A DNA stretch of 64,000 bases from Hyphomicrobiales bacterium. Lineage in GTDB: Bacteria; Pseudomonadota; Alphaproteobacteria; Rhizobiales; Xanthobacteraceae. The stretch spans positions 155,242 through 219,241 of the forward strand of contig JACPOA010000032.1 of NCBI GenBank assembly GCA_016185205.1, given 5' to 3'. Both the position numbers and the translations under genes were made by a program. Below the pieces are notes generated by a model. It ran no database searches, had not been told where the DNA came from, and worked only from the letters and a program-made list of their open reading frames with translations. Shown piece after piece: positions 9,201 through 17,921 of the stretch (position 1 is the stretch's first letter; each line of letters opens with the position of its first letter).

Positions 9201-9533
9201 GTGAACCAACAGCGCGTGACACCGTGCGGCTTCGCGCGCCTGCCGCGGCTGATCGGGCGCGCTTTGGTGACGACTTACCGTTACACGCTGTCGCCGCTGA
9301 TCGGCCCGCGCTGCCGCCATCTGCCGGGCTGCGCGGAATATGCCGACGAGGCGATCGCGCGCTTCGGGCTATGGGCCGGCGGCTGGATGGCGCTGGCGCG
9401 CATCCTGCGCTGCCACCCGTTCGGAACCGCGGGGCTCGATTTCGTGCCGGCGCATCTGCCGCCACGCGCGCGCTGGTTTCTGCCATGGCGCTACGGGCGC
9501 TGGCGCGGAACGAACGAGACGCCGCCGCAATGA
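9201..9533 (+). CDS. yidD: Membrane protein insertion efficiency factor YidD
   Basis: A protein of about 110 residues. It matches the YidD family in Y-R-Y-T-L-S-P-L-I-G-P-R-C-R, the C-A-E-Y-A-x-E-A-I region and R-C-H-P-F-G-T-A-G-L-D. The family helps YidC insert inner-membrane proteins. The expected second Cys of the P-x-C-S-x-Y motif is kept as H-L-P-G-C-A-E-Y. The start is uncertain: GTG 9201 or TTG 9195, neither with a good ribosome site. Its stop overlaps the next ATG (ATGA), indicating translational coupling with the DedA-like gene. It lies apart from rpmH/rnpA/yidC, as usual in this order. Confidence 0.9.
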   Translation: MNQQRVTPCGFARLPRLIGRALVTTYRYTLSPLIGPRCRHLPGCAEYADEAIARFGLWAGGWMALARILRCHPFGTAGLDFVPAHLPPRARWFLPWRYGRWRGTNETPPQ

Positions 9534-10498
9534 GCAAGCGCTCCAACAAAATACTCGCGGCGGTGATCGCGCTCAGCGCGCTGGCCTCGATCCTGTTCGG
9601 CTTGCGTAGCTACGGTTCGTACCTGCTGCTGCGCTCCGCTTACGACGTGGGCCGGCCGCAGGTGAGCAGCCTGCGTGCCTGGATGACGCTCGACCATGTG
9701 GCAGCGAGCTATCGCGTGCCGCTGACCGAGCTGCTGCCGCGGCTCGGCCTGCCGGGCGACACGCACCGCGATGAAACTCTCAAGACCATCGCCGACCGAC
9801 GCGGTGTCTCGCGTTTCGAATTCACGCGCGATGTGCAGCGCGCGCTCGGCCAATCGGCGCCGCCACCGACGGCCGCCGACAGTCAAAGCTCCGGCGGACT
9901 GACCGATCGCATCCTGTCGGCTCTGCTGGTCTATGGCTATCCGGCGCTGGCGCTCACGCTGCTGCTGGGCGCGATCGGTCTGCCGCTGCCGATCGGGGTC
10001 GCCACCGTGCTGGCCGGCTCGCTCGCGGCGCTCGGCACTCTGCGCTGGGAGTGGGCGGCGGCGGTCGCGGTCATCGCCTCGTTTGCCGGCGACATCGTCG
10101 CCTACGGCATCGGCCGCGCCGTGAGCGAGAACTTCCTCGCCCGTCACGGCCGCTGGATCGGCTACACAACTGAGCGCAAGACGCACGTGCAGGCGCTGCT
10201 GCGGCGCTGGGGCGGGATGACCGTCATCATCTCGCGCACGCTGACCTCCTCGCTCAGTTCGATCATCAGCCTGTTCGCCGGCGTCGGCCGCTATGGCTTC
10301 GCGCGTTTCCTGGGCTTCGCAGCTGTCGGCCGGCTGATCTGGACCTCGGCCTATCTGGGCCTGGGCTACGGCGTCGGCAGCAATATCGAGGCCGCCAGCC
10401 AGTTCCTCGGCAACCTGAGCGGGTTCATCATCGCGCTCGGCGTGCTGGTGGTAGCGGGCGCCTATCGGGCCGGCATGATGCGCCCGGAGGCGCGCTAA
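9530..10498 (+). CDS. DedA/VTT-family integral membrane protein
   Basis: A 322-residue protein with an N-terminal membrane anchor (about residues 8-28), a soluble ~100-residue segment, then a SNARE-associated/VTT membrane domain with four to five hydrophobic helices. The domain has the G-D-x-x-x-Y-x-x-G-R segment and a later R-T-L box. DedA proteins act as lipid (undecaprenyl-phosphate or phospholipid) flippases and support proton-motive-force homeostasis. The soluble insert is unusual for DedA and unassigned. The start overlaps the yidD stop by 4 bp. Confidence 0.8.
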   Translation: MSKRSNKILAAVIALSALASILFGLRSYGSYLLLRSAYDVGRPQVSSLRAWMTLDHVAASYRVPLTELLPRLGLPGDTHRDETLKTIADRRGVSRFEFTRDVQRALGQSAPPPTAADSQSSGGLTDRILSALLVYGYPALALTLLLGAIGLPLPIGVATVLAGSLAALGTLRWEWAAAVAVIASFAGDIVAYGIGRAVSENFLARHGRWIGYTTERKTHVQALLRRWGGMTVIISRTLTSSLSSIISLFAGVGRYGFARFLGFAAVGRLIWTSAYLGLGYGVGSNIEAASQFLGNLSGFIIALGVLVVAGAYRAGMMRPEAR

Positions 10499-10596
10499 AA
10501 GCTGTTGCGCCGCTCCAATCGGCTGCTATATCCCTCCCCAAATTGAATCACGCTTACCTGCATTCGTAGGCAGCGAGTGAGCAACAGGAGACGCTT

Positions 10597-12531
10597 ATGG
10601 TCGCGCTGACCTTTCCCGACGGCGCGCGTCGGGACTACCCCCAAGGCACCACCGGACTAGACATCGCCAAGGGCATTTCGCCCTCGCTGGCCAAACGCAC
10701 CGTGGCGATGGCGCTGGACGGCACGCTCGCCGATCTCGCCGATCCGATCGAGCGCGATGCCAAGATCGAGTTCGTCTCGCGCGACGACCCGCGCGCGCTC
10801 GAGCTGATCCGCCACGACGCCGCGCACATCATGGCCGAGGCCGTGCAGAACCTGTGGCCGGGCACGCAGGTCACCATCGGCCCGGTGATCGAGAACGGAT
10901 TCTATTACGATTTCGCGCGCAATCAGCCGTTCACGCTGGAGGACCTGCCGGCTATTGAGAAGAAGATGAAGGAGATCATCGCGCGCGATAAACCTTTCAC
11001 CAAGGAGGAATGGTCGCGCGACCAAGCCAAGAAAGTGTTCGCCGACAAGGGCGAGAATTTCAAGGTCGAACTGGTCGACGCCATTCCGCAAGACCAGTCG
11101 ATCAAAATCTACAAGCAGGGCGACTGGTTCGACCTCTGCCGCGGCCCGCATATGACCTCGACCGGCAAGGTCGGCAACGCCTTCAAGCTGATGAAGGTGG
11201 CCGGCGCCTATTGGCGCGGCGACAGCAACAATCCGATGCTGACCCGCATCTACGGCACGGCGTTTGCCAAGCAGGAAGAGCTCGACGCTTACCTCAAGCA
11301 GATCGAGGAAGCCGAGAAGCGCGACCATCGACGGCTCGGCCGCGAGATGGACCTGTTCCACTTCCAGGAGGAAGCGCCCGGCTCGGTGTTCTGGCATGCC
11401 AAAGGCTGGACGCTGTTCCAGGCGCTGGAGAACTACATCCGCCGCCGCCAGCAGGATTCCGGCTACGTCGAGGTGAACTCGCCGCAGATGATGGACCGCG
11501 AGCTGTGGGTCACCACCGGCCACATCCCGACCTACTCGGACATGATGTTCCTCACCGCCAAACGCGAGGAGGACGAGCGCGTCTACGCCATCAAGCCGAT
11601 GAACTGTCCCGGCCATGTGCAGATTTTCAAGAACGGCCTGAAATCGTATCGCGACCTGCCGCTCAAGATCGCCGAATTCGGCAAGGTTCATCGATTTGAG
11701 CCGTCGGGCGCGCTGCACGGGCTGATGCGCGTGCGCGCCTTCACGCAGGACGACGCGCACATCTTCATCATGGAAAGCCAGATCGCCGAGGAGACGCTCA
11801 AGGTCAACAACCAGATCCTGTCGATCTACGAAGACTTCGGCTTTTCCGACGTGCGCATCAAGTTCTCCGACCGGCCCGACAAGCGCATCGGCGACGACGC
11901 GGTCTGGGACAAGGCGGAAGCAGCCCTGATGGCGGCGCTCAAGGCGTCGGGCCGGCCGTGGTCGCTCAACAAGGGCGAAGGCGCCTTCTACGGGCCGAAG
12001 CTCGAATACGTGCTGCGCGACGCCATCGGGCGCGAATGGCAATGCGGCACCGTGCAGGTCGATCTCAATCTGCCGGGCCGGCTCGGCGCGTTCTACATCG
12101 ACGAGCATTCCAACAAGGTGACGCCGGTGATGCTGCACCGCGCCATGTTCGGTTCGATGGAACGCTTCACCGGCATTCTGATCGAGCACTATGCCGGCCA
12201 TCTGCCGCTGTGGCTGTCGCCGCTGCAGGCGGTGGTCGCCACCATCACGCTCGATGCCGACGACTATGCGCGCGAGGTGATCGCGGCGGCGCGCGCGCTC
12301 AGCCTGCGCGTCGAAGGCGACTTGCGCAACGAGAAGATCAATTACAAGGTGCGCGAGCACTCGCTCGCCAAGGTCCCTGCCCTGCTCGTCGTCGGCAAGA
12401 AGGAAGCCGCCGAGCGCCTGGTCTCGATCCGCCGTCTCGGCAGCGAAGGCCAGCAGGTGATGCCGCTCGATGCGGCGCTCAAAGCGCTGGCCGATGAGGC
12501 GGTGCCGCCGGATGTGCGGCGGGCGAAGTAA
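10597..12531 (+). CDS. thrS: Threonyl-tRNA synthetase
   Basis: A 644-residue class II synthetase of normal bacterial length. Order: TGS domain (1-~62), editing/SAD domain with [10 protein letters not shown], the catalytic core with motif 2 [23 protein letters not shown], the Zn ligand Cys in M-N-C-P-G-H, motif 3 around [10 protein letters not shown], and a C-terminal anticodon-binding domain. It charges tRNA-Thr. A CAGGAG ribosome site precedes the ATG. No T-box-like leader is apparent in the 98-bp gap. Confidence 0.97.
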   Translation: MVALTFPDGARRDYPQGTTGLDIAKGISPSLAKRTVAMALDGTLADLADPIERDAKIEFVSRDDPRALELIRHDAAHIMAEAVQNLWPGTQVTIGPVIENGFYYDFARNQPFTLEDLPAIEKKMKEIIARDKPFTKEEWSRDQAKKVFADKGENFKVELVDAIPQDQSIKIYKQGDWFDLCRGPHMTSTGKVGNAFKLMKVAGAYWRGDSNNPMLTRIYGTAFAKQEELDAYLKQIEEAEKRDHRRLGREMDLFHFQEEAPGSVFWHAKGWTLFQALENYIRRRQQDSGYVEVNSPQMMDRELWVTTGHIPTYSDMMFLTAKREEDERVYAIKPMNCPGHVQIFKNGLKSYRDLPLKIAEFGKVHRFEPSGALHGLMRVRAFTQDDAHIFIMESQIAEETLKVNNQILSIYEDFGFSDVRIKFSDRPDKRIGDDAVWDKAEAALMAALKASGRPWSLNKGEGAFYGPKLEYVLRDAIGREWQCGTVQVDLNLPGRLGAFYIDEHSNKVTPVMLHRAMFGSMERFTGILIEHYAGHLPLWLSPLQAVVATITLDADDYAREVIAAARALSLRVEGDLRNEKINYKVREHSLAKVPALLVVGKKEAAERLVSIRRLGSEGQQVMPLDAALKALADEAVPPDVRRAK

Positions 12532-12550
12532 TCCGTCGCGCCTTCTCGCT

Positions 12551-12612
12551 TCACCTCTCCCATAGGGAGAGGTCGCCCGCCGAAGCTTCAGCGAAGGCGG
12601 GCGGGGAGAGGG
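12551..12612. terminator. Hairpin/repeat between convergent thrS and pentaheme cytochrome genes
   Basis: An 8-bp perfect stem (12554-12561 with 12565-12572, loop ATA) is followed by a second GCCCGCC...GGCGGGC inverted repeat. No T-run follows, so it is a repeat element that may serve as a bidirectional, factor-dependent end. Confidence 0.55.
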
Positions 12613-12643
12613 GGCGCGCCAACTCCGCGGCTATCGCAGTGCG

Positions 12644-13750
12644 CTACGGCCTCGTCTTCCCGGCCATAGTCACGCCGGCCTTGCCGCTCGCTGCCAGGCT
12701 GTCGAGCGAATCGTACAAGAGCTGCAGCATGTAGCGGCCGTTGTGGTAGGCGCCGCCCGGGTCGCGCAGCGAGAAGGTGTAGTTGAACACCGCCTGCAGC
12801 AGGCGCGGCGTATAGGCGGTGTATTTGTTGGCCATCTTAATCTCTTCCGGATCGATGCGGCCGTTGCCGTTCGAGTCGGCATACCAATAGGGATACGCCG
12901 CCTTGGCGAAGGCGATCGGCGTGCCACCAACATTCTTGGAGTAGGTCTGGATCGCCGCATAGAGCTGCGCCTGCAGGCCGGCGATCTCGCGCGCGAGACC
13001 CTCCTCCTTGCCATTACCGTCGAAATCGCCACGCGTCGACATGCGGATCTTGGCGAGATCGGCGACCGCCTTGATGCCCTCGTGACATCCGCCGCAGCGA
13101 TCGATCTTGAGCTCGCCACCGTGCGGCTGGTGACAGCCGGTGCAGGTGCTCACATTCGGCATATGCGCGAAGCGGCCGGCGTATTTCTTGCCGTCATATT
13201 CGTAGGCGACCTTCGCCTCGCTGCCATACATGGTGGCGCCGGCCGGGAAGTAATGCACGTGCAGGAAGTTGATCTTGGGATCTGGCGTGTCGAGCGGCAG
13301 GCCAGCAATCGCCTTGTTCACGCTCACCGTCGACTCGCGGCCCTGATGGCAGGTCATGCACAGATTGGCGTCATTGTTGCCGGTGTCGACGCTCACGCCG
13401 CTGGCGAAATTGACCTTGGCGACGGTGTGCCGCGCATAGGTCAACAGGTCGGCATGGCAGTTGGTGCAGGCAAAGCCGTTCTTGACGTGCGGCGCCGGCG
13501 CAGTCTTGCCGTCCTTGATGTATTCGGGGAGGCTGTTGGCGCCGTGGCAGCGCGCACAGACGGCGGGGACTTCCTTCACGTTGTCCCAGTCGTGGAACGC
13601 GTGCGCGCCACGGTCGAAGTGGCCTTTCCAGAACTCGAGCTTGACGCCTTCTTCGGTCTTCTCGTCGGCGCGGCTCATGCCGCCGGCGAAGAGCGTCGCC
13701 GCAAAGGCGACCGCGAGGATGGTGAATGTCCGCTTAAAGGTTGCGCGCAT
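12644..13750 (-). CDS. Periplasmic pentaheme c-type cytochrome
   Basis: A 368-residue protein with a signal peptide (about residues 1-28) and five C-x-x-C-H heme motifs: CARCH, CTNCH, CMTCH, CTGCH and CGGCH, all in the first ~200 residues. An EF-hand-like D-S-N-G-N-G-R-I-D-P-E-E loop in the C-terminal part suggests calcium binding. It should carry electrons in the periplasm; no substrate-reducing site is recognisable. It is the last gene of a minus-strand cluster with a monoheme cytochrome and a small secreted protein. An exact TTGA-N6-TCAA FixK/FNR-type box lies about 150 bp upstream. A related octaheme or NapC/NrfB-like role cannot be excluded. Confidence 0.85.
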   Translation of the reverse strand: MRATFKRTFTILAVAFAATLFAGGMSRADEKTEEGVKLEFWKGHFDRGAHAFHDWDNVKEVPAVCARCHGANSLPEYIKDGKTAPAPHVKNGFACTNCHADLLTYARHTVAKVNFASGVSVDTGNNDANLCMTCHQGRESTVSVNKAIAGLPLDTPDPKINFLHVHYFPAGATMYGSEAKVAYEYDGKKYAGRFAHMPNVSTCTGCHQPHGGELKIDRCGGCHEGIKAVADLAKIRMSTRGDFDGNGKEEGLAREIAGLQAQLYAAIQTYSKNVGGTPIAFAKAAYPYWYADSNGNGRIDPEEIKMANKYTAYTPRLLQAVFNYTFSLRDPGGAYHNGRYMLQLLYDSLDSLAASGKAGVTMAGKTRP

Positions 13751-13898
13751 GGAGTGCTCCGTCTCGCCTGGCTACGAATCAAATCGAGCCCCCTCGACCG
13801 GCTGTCGCCAGTCGGTTGCTGCAAGCGGCGCATCCTCACCCGGAATTTTTCCGTAAGCCTTTTGATTGGCAATCGTGCGCCGGTGGCGAGACGATATA

Positions 13899-13912
13899 TT
13901 GATCTCGCTCAA
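13899..13912 (-). promoter_or_regulatory. FixK/FNR-like box upstream of the pentaheme gene
   Basis: TTGATCTCGCTCAA fits the FixK2 consensus TTGA-N6-TCAA exactly. It lies 148 bp before the pentaheme ATG, leaving room for a leader. Confidence 0.55.
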
Positions 13913-13925
13913 GAATCTGACGGTA

Positions 13926-14176
13926 TTATTCGGCGCTCGGCAGCAGCAAGGTCGAACCCGCCGCCACGCCGAAGTTGTCGAGGTGCGCGGTTGTGGTGCG
14001 CTGCTCGTCGGCATAATGCGAATGGAAATAATCGCCCCTATGGTGGTATTGCGCCGCCGGCGCGGCGGCGACCGGCTGATGCGTTTGCGCCTGGGCCGGC
14101 GCCGAGCTGCCGAGCGCAACGATCAGCGCAGCTGCGAGGGCTAGACCGCGAAATATCTGGACGCGTGCTGCATCAT
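13926..14176 (-). pseudogene. Small secreted protein interrupted by a one-base frameshift
   Basis: An ATGATG at 14176 with a GGAGG ribosome site opens M-M-Q-H-A-S-R-Y-F-A-V and then hits TAG at 14143-14141. Shifting by one base at that point restores a perfect signal peptide (L-A-L-A-A-A-L-I-V-A-L ... A-Q-A) and a 72-residue frame ending at TAA 13928-13926. The combined product would be ~83 residues with a His/Tyr-rich mature part ending S-T-L-L-L-P-S-A-E. It could be a pseudogene, a sequencing error, or a -1 recoding site. The position between two cytochrome genes suggests a small partner of that system. The family is unrecognised. Confidence 0.7.
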
Positions 14177-14213
14177 GGCAGCGCCTCCATAGCGGCGAAC
14201 GCGCGGCGCCGCT

Positions 14214-14227
14214 ATGATCCAGATCAC
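14214..14227 (-). promoter_or_regulatory. FNR/FixK-like dyad upstream of the frameshifted gene
   Basis: The core TGATC-CA-GATCA is a perfect dyad but lacks the outer TTG/CAA letters (ATGATCCAGATCAC). It lies 38 bp before the ATG at 14176, a workable activator distance. It is weaker than the other two boxes. Confidence 0.35.
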
Positions 14228-14238
14228 AAGGCTGCGCG

Positions 14239-14553
14239 CTACCTGCCCTGCTTGGCGATATAGGCCGCGAGGTCGGCGGCCTCGCTGCGCGACAGGTTCA
14301 TGTCCGGCATCTTCGGATGCGGCAGCAGCAAATAGAGCGCAAGCTTGCCGGCATCCAGACCCGGCAACTTCGCCATGGCGGAAAATGGATCGGCTTGCGT
14401 ATTGCCCTGGCGCTGGTCGGCGGCGACGACGTGGCAGGACACGCACCAGCGTCGCGCCAACTTTTCGCCATTGCCCGCGTCGGCCGCGGAGGCGACATTG
14501 GCAAGCGTCACGACAGCCAACGATGACAGCAGTGCAGCGGAAATTCGATGCAT
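14239..14553 (-). CDS. Small class I cytochrome c
   Basis: A 104-residue protein with a signal peptide cut near A-S-A-A-D (residue ~24), a single heme motif C-V-S-C-H at residues 37-41, and a candidate axial Met in K-M-P-D-M-N-L-S followed by A-A-D-L-A-A-Y-I. This is the ordinary monoheme class I cytochrome layout for a diffusible periplasmic electron carrier. It is the first gene of the minus-strand cytochrome cluster and has a near-consensus FixK/FNR box about 57 bp upstream, suggesting low-oxygen induction. Confidence 0.9.
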   Translation of the reverse strand: MHRISAALLSSLAVVTLANVASAADAGNGEKLARRWCVSCHVVAADQRQGNTQADPFSAMAKLPGLDAGKLALYLLLPHPKMPDMNLSRSEAADLAAYIAKQGR

Positions 14554-14609
14554 GGCAGAGTTTCGTTCACTTTCGATTTATCCTATACGCCGAAGCGCCG
14601 CGTAGCGCC

Positions 14610-14623
14610 GTGACCTATGTCAA
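14610..14623 (-). promoter_or_regulatory. FixK/FNR-like box upstream of cytochrome c gene
   Basis: On the minus strand it reads TTGACATAGGTCAC, matching TTGAC-N4-GTCAA in nine of ten conserved positions. It sits 57 bp before the ATG at 14553, the usual place for a class II FNR/FixK-activated promoter. Confidence 0.55.
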
Positions 14624-14640
14624 TGGTAGCATTTTTGCAT

Positions 14641-14727
14641 GCGCATGATCTTATCCGACCTTCCTTCGCCCGTCGAAGCGGGCTTTGCGAAGGCGGGAAA
14701 CCGGTTCCCACTTTTCGGGATCATGCG
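14641..14727. repeat. Dispersed palindromic repeat, long form, copy 2
   Basis: This is an inverted copy of the 7547 element: on the minus strand GCGCATGATCCCGAAAAGTG and onward, with the same inner insert of about 40 bases. The ends GCGCATGATC and GATCATGCGC are perfect inverted arms. It starts immediately after the otsA stop codon. Confidence 0.85.
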
Positions 14728-16143
14728 CTATCGGCTGCCGGCGACGCGCACCGGCGGCACCACGACGGCCTCGCCCGGCGGATGCTCGAGCGCCGCCAGG
14801 AAGCGCTCGGCCCAATGGCTGAGATCGTTCGCCGCCAGCATCTTGAAATTAGCGGCGTGGCGCGCCCGCCGCTCCTCCAGCGGCATCGCCAGCGCACGGT
14901 TGATGGCGATGGCGACACCTTCCGAGTCGTAAGGGTTGACCAACAGCGCCGAAGTACATTCGTGCGCCGCGCCCGCAAAGCGCGACAGGATCAGCACGCC
15001 GGGATCGTTGGCGTTTTGTGAGGCGACGAATTCCTTGGCCACCAAGTTCATGCCATCGCGCAACGGCGTCACCAGCGCTGCGCGCGCCCCGCGGTAGAGC
15101 CCGGCCAAAGCGGTGCGACTGTGCGCCTTGTTGATGTAGCGCACCGGCGTCCAGGACGCCTCGCCGAAGGTGCCATTGATGCGCCCGACCGTCTCCCCCA
15201 CCAGCCGCCCAATGTCGGAATATTCCGGGATTTCGGCGCGGCTGTGCGGCGTGATCTGCAGATAAGTGACCTTGCCGCGCCAGTCGGGGAAGTTGGTCAG
15301 GAACCGCTCATACGCATTCATGCGCTCCGGCAAGCCTTTGGAGTAGTCGAGTCGATCGACGCCGATGATCATGGCGCGGCCGGACAGGCTGTCGAGCACT
15401 TCGCGCACGAACTCGCTCTCAATGGCGCGCCGCGCCAGCCGCGCTAGTCCTTCCGTTTCGACCCCGACCGGGAAGGTGCCGATTTGCACGACACGGCTGC
15501 CGAAATGAAAGCTGTTTCCCTGCGCCCACGACAGCCCACATTCATTGGCGAGATAGCGGGAGAAATTGGTGGCATCGACCTCGGTCTGGAAGCCGATCAG
15601 ATCGTAGTGGCAGAGCGCCGGAATGAGCTGCTCGTGATTGGGCAGCGCGGTGAGGATTTCCGGCGGCGGGCACGGGATATGGATGAAGAAGCCGATTCTG
15701 TTCTTGTGGCCGCGCTCGCGCAGCGCCTTGGCCAGCGGGATCAAATGATAGTCGTGCACCCAGATCACGTCGTCGGGCGTGAGCATCCCTTCCAGATTGC
15801 TGGCAAAGAATTCGTTGACGCGGAAATAGCCACCGAGGTCGCGGCGGGTGAATTCGGCGAGATCGAGCCGGTAATGCAAGATCGGCCACAGCACCCGATT
15901 GGCGAAGCCGTTGTAGAATTCCTCGTAGTCGTCCTTGCGCAGTCCGATGGTGACGTAGGAGACGTTGTCGCGCTCGATCGTCTTGGCCGGCCCCGGGTCA
16001 TCGTCCGCAACGCGCCCGCTCCAGCCGAACCAGACGCCGCCACGACGCCGCAGCGCCGGGCGGATCGAGACTTCCAGCCCGCCGGCGCGCGCCCCGCTGT
16101 CGGGAACGCCAACGCGATTGGAGACTACGACGAGTCGCGCCAA
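14728..16143 (-). CDS. otsA: Trehalose-6-phosphate synthase
   Basis: A 471-residue GT20 glycosyltransferase joining UDP-glucose and glucose-6-phosphate. Family marks are L-V-V-V-S-N-R-V at the start, W-F-G-W-S-G, W-V-H-D-Y-H-L, G-F-F-I-H-I-P-C-P-P, the V-D-R-L-D-Y-S-K-G-L-P-E-R box and D-G-M-N-L-V-A-K-E. The TTG at 16143 with a GGGGAG site gives the normal M-A-R-L-V-V-V-S-N-R start; the ATG 28 codons upstream would add a non-family extension. It overlaps the GH15 gene by 19 bp as the last gene of otsB-GH15-otsA. Trehalose made here is an osmo- and desiccation protectant. Confidence 0.95.
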   Translation of the reverse strand: MARLVVVSNRVGVPDSGARAGGLEVSIRPALRRRGGVWFGWSGRVADDDPGPAKTIERDNVSYVTIGLRKDDYEEFYNGFANRVLWPILHYRLDLAEFTRRDLGGYFRVNEFFASNLEGMLTPDDVIWVHDYHLIPLAKALRERGHKNRIGFFIHIPCPPPEILTALPNHEQLIPALCHYDLIGFQTEVDATNFSRYLANECGLSWAQGNSFHFGSRVVQIGTFPVGVETEGLARLARRAIESEFVREVLDSLSGRAMIIGVDRLDYSKGLPERMNAYERFLTNFPDWRGKVTYLQITPHSRAEIPEYSDIGRLVGETVGRINGTFGEASWTPVRYINKAHSRTALAGLYRGARAALVTPLRDGMNLVAKEFVASQNANDPGVLILSRFAGAAHECTSALLVNPYDSEGVAIAINRALAMPLEERRARHAANFKMLAANDLSHWAERFLAALEHPPGEAVVVPPVRVAGSR

Positions 16144-17921
16144 TAGCGATCTCCCCAGCTGCGCGACAACTTGATCGCGGTCAAAATCAGGCCGGACATC
16201 GAATAGGTCTGCGGAAAATTTCCCCACAGCTTGCCGGTCACCGGGTGCACGTCTTCCGACAGCAGCCCGTAGCGGTTTCGCAATCCCAGCGCGTTGACGA
16301 ACATCTCGCGGGCCTCGTCACGCCGTCCGGTCTCCCACATTGCATCGATCAGCCAGAAGCGGCAAATCAAAAACGCCGTCTCCGGCAAGCCGAAATCGTC
16401 GGCGGCGACATAGCGCATAACGTTGAAATCGCGCCGAAGTTCACGCCCGATCACCTCCACGGTGGATACGAAGCGCGGATCGTTGGGCACGAGCAGCCCG
16501 AGTTCGGCCAAAAGCAGCACGCTGGCGTCGAGATCGTCGCTGCCAAAAGCGCCCACGAAGGCATTCCGCTTGGGATTCCAGGCGCCTTGCAGCACCTGCT
16601 CGCCGATCCGCTTAGAGATCGCGCCCCAATGTTGCGCGCGCTCGGCCAGGCCGAGATGGCCCGCGATCGCCTCCAGCCGCTGGCAGCCGGCCCAGCACAT
16701 CGCCGCCGAATAGGTGTGCACGCGCTTGCGGCCGCGGTATTCCCAGATGCCGGCGTCCGGCTCCAACGCGAGCTTGGCCGCCTGCTCGCCGAGCGGCTCG
16801 ATCACATTGAACAGCGACACGTCGCCCGGGTTCGGCAGCCGGCGGTCGAAGAACATCGGCGTCGCCGCCATGATGATGCTGCCATAAACGTCGTGCTGGT
16901 CCTGAGTGGCCGCGGCATTGCCGATGCGCACCGGCCCGTTGCCGCCATAACCGGCGAGCGCCGGCGCGGTGCGCTCGTCGAGCGCGTCGGTATGCACGAT
17001 GCCGTAGAGCGGGCGCAGGCCGTCGGTTCGGCCGGTGGCGATGCTCAGGATATAGGAGATGAAATCTTCCATCGTGCGGGTGGCGCCGATGCGGTTGAGC
17101 GCGCGCACCACGAAGAAGGCGTCGCGCATCCAGCAGTAGCGATAATCCCAGTTGCGCCCGGATCCGGCATGCTCCGGTATCGAGGTGGTGAGCGCCGCCA
17201 CCACCGCGCCGGTCTCCTCGAAATTGCACAGCTTGAGCGTGATGCCGGCGCGGATGATCTCATCCTGCCACTCGACCGAGAAGGCGAGCCGCCGCACCCA
17301 TTCCAGCCAGTAGTCGCGGGTGCGCTCGAGAAAATCGCGGCAGGTGGTTGCGAGCGAACCTTCGAACGGCTCGTCGGTGCCAAACACCATGTGCACCGGG
17401 CGCGTGAGCACAAACGCCGCCTCGTTCTCCACATAGGAGAGCGGCGCATCGGTGGTGAGCCGCACCGGCACCTCGTCGCGCCAGTAGCGGATGTGATTGC
17501 TGCCGGAGGCGCGCTCGCCGACCGGCACGCCGTAGCGGTGAGTGGCGCGGAAGCGGATGGTGATGCGCGGCATGCCGGCGATCGGCTCGATGATGCGCAC
17601 CAGCTGCGGTGGGCGAAAGGTGCGGCCGTAGTTCTGGAAGCGCGGCGCGAAATCGGTGATGCGCACGGCGCCGCCGTCACTGTCGGTGAGTTCGGTCACC
17701 ACGAGGGCGGTGTTGCGCACATAATTCGAGCGGATGTCGACTTGGCGGTCGAGCACCACATCGGTGAAGCCTTTGTCCTCATCGCCCGACAGCAGCCGGC
17801 AAAACACCGGATCGCCGTCATAGCGCGGCAGGCACCACCACACGATGCGCGAGGACGGCTCGACCAACGCCGCGGTGCGCCCGTTGCCGATCACCGCCAG
17901 ATCGAGGCCGTAGTCGGTCAT
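16125..17921 (-). CDS. Glycoside hydrolase family 15 protein (glucoamylase/trehalase-like)
   Basis: A 598-residue cytoplasmic protein (no signal peptide) with an N-terminal beta-sandwich and an (alpha/alpha)6 GH15 barrel. Recognisable parts are W-W-C-L-P-R-Y-D-G-D-P-V-F near the start, N-W-D-Y-R-Y-C-W-M-R-D-A, and a C-terminal G-K-L-W-G-N-F-P-Q-T-Y-S. Bacterial GH15 members include glucoamylases and trehalases. Lying between otsB and otsA with 4-bp and 19-bp overlaps, a trehalase or trehalose-turnover role is the simplest inference, but the substrate is not proven. Confidence 0.88.
   Translation of the reverse strand: MTDYGLDLAVIGNGRTAALVEPSSRIVWWCLPRYDGDPVFCRLLSGDEDKGFTDVVLDRQVDIRSNYVRNTALVVTELTDSDGGAVRITDFAPRFQNYGRTFRPPQLVRIIEPIAGMPRITIRFRATHRYGVPVGERASGSNHIRYWRDEVPVRLTTDAPLSYVENEAAFVLTRPVHMVFGTDEPFEGSLATTCRDFLERTRDYWLEWVRRLAFSVEWQDEIIRAGITLKLCNFEETGAVVAALTTSIPEHAGSGRNWDYRYCWMRDAFFVVRALNRIGATRTMEDFISYILSIATGRTDGLRPLYGIVHTDALDERTAPALAGYGGNGPVRIGNAAATQDQHDVYGSIIMAATPMFFDRRLPNPGDVSLFNVIEPLGEQAAKLALEPDAGIWEYRGRKRVHTYSAAMCWAGCQRLEAIAGHLGLAERAQHWGAISKRIGEQVLQGAWNPKRNAFVGAFGSDDLDASVLLLAELGLLVPNDPRFVSTVEVIGRELRRDFNVMRYVAADDFGLPETAFLICRFWLIDAMWETGRRDEAREMFVNALGLRNRYGLLSEDVHPVTGKLWGNFPQTYSMSGLILTAIKLSRSWGDRYWRDSS

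Noticed and set aside
8959..9549. N-terminal extension of the ClpP-like protein
   Set aside because: It overlaps yidD antisense, lacks codon-like composition and the ATG at 8958 has its own ribosome site and signal peptide.
10657..12360. A 567-codon minus-strand open frame
   Set aside because: It is antisense to thrS, which has all its motifs.
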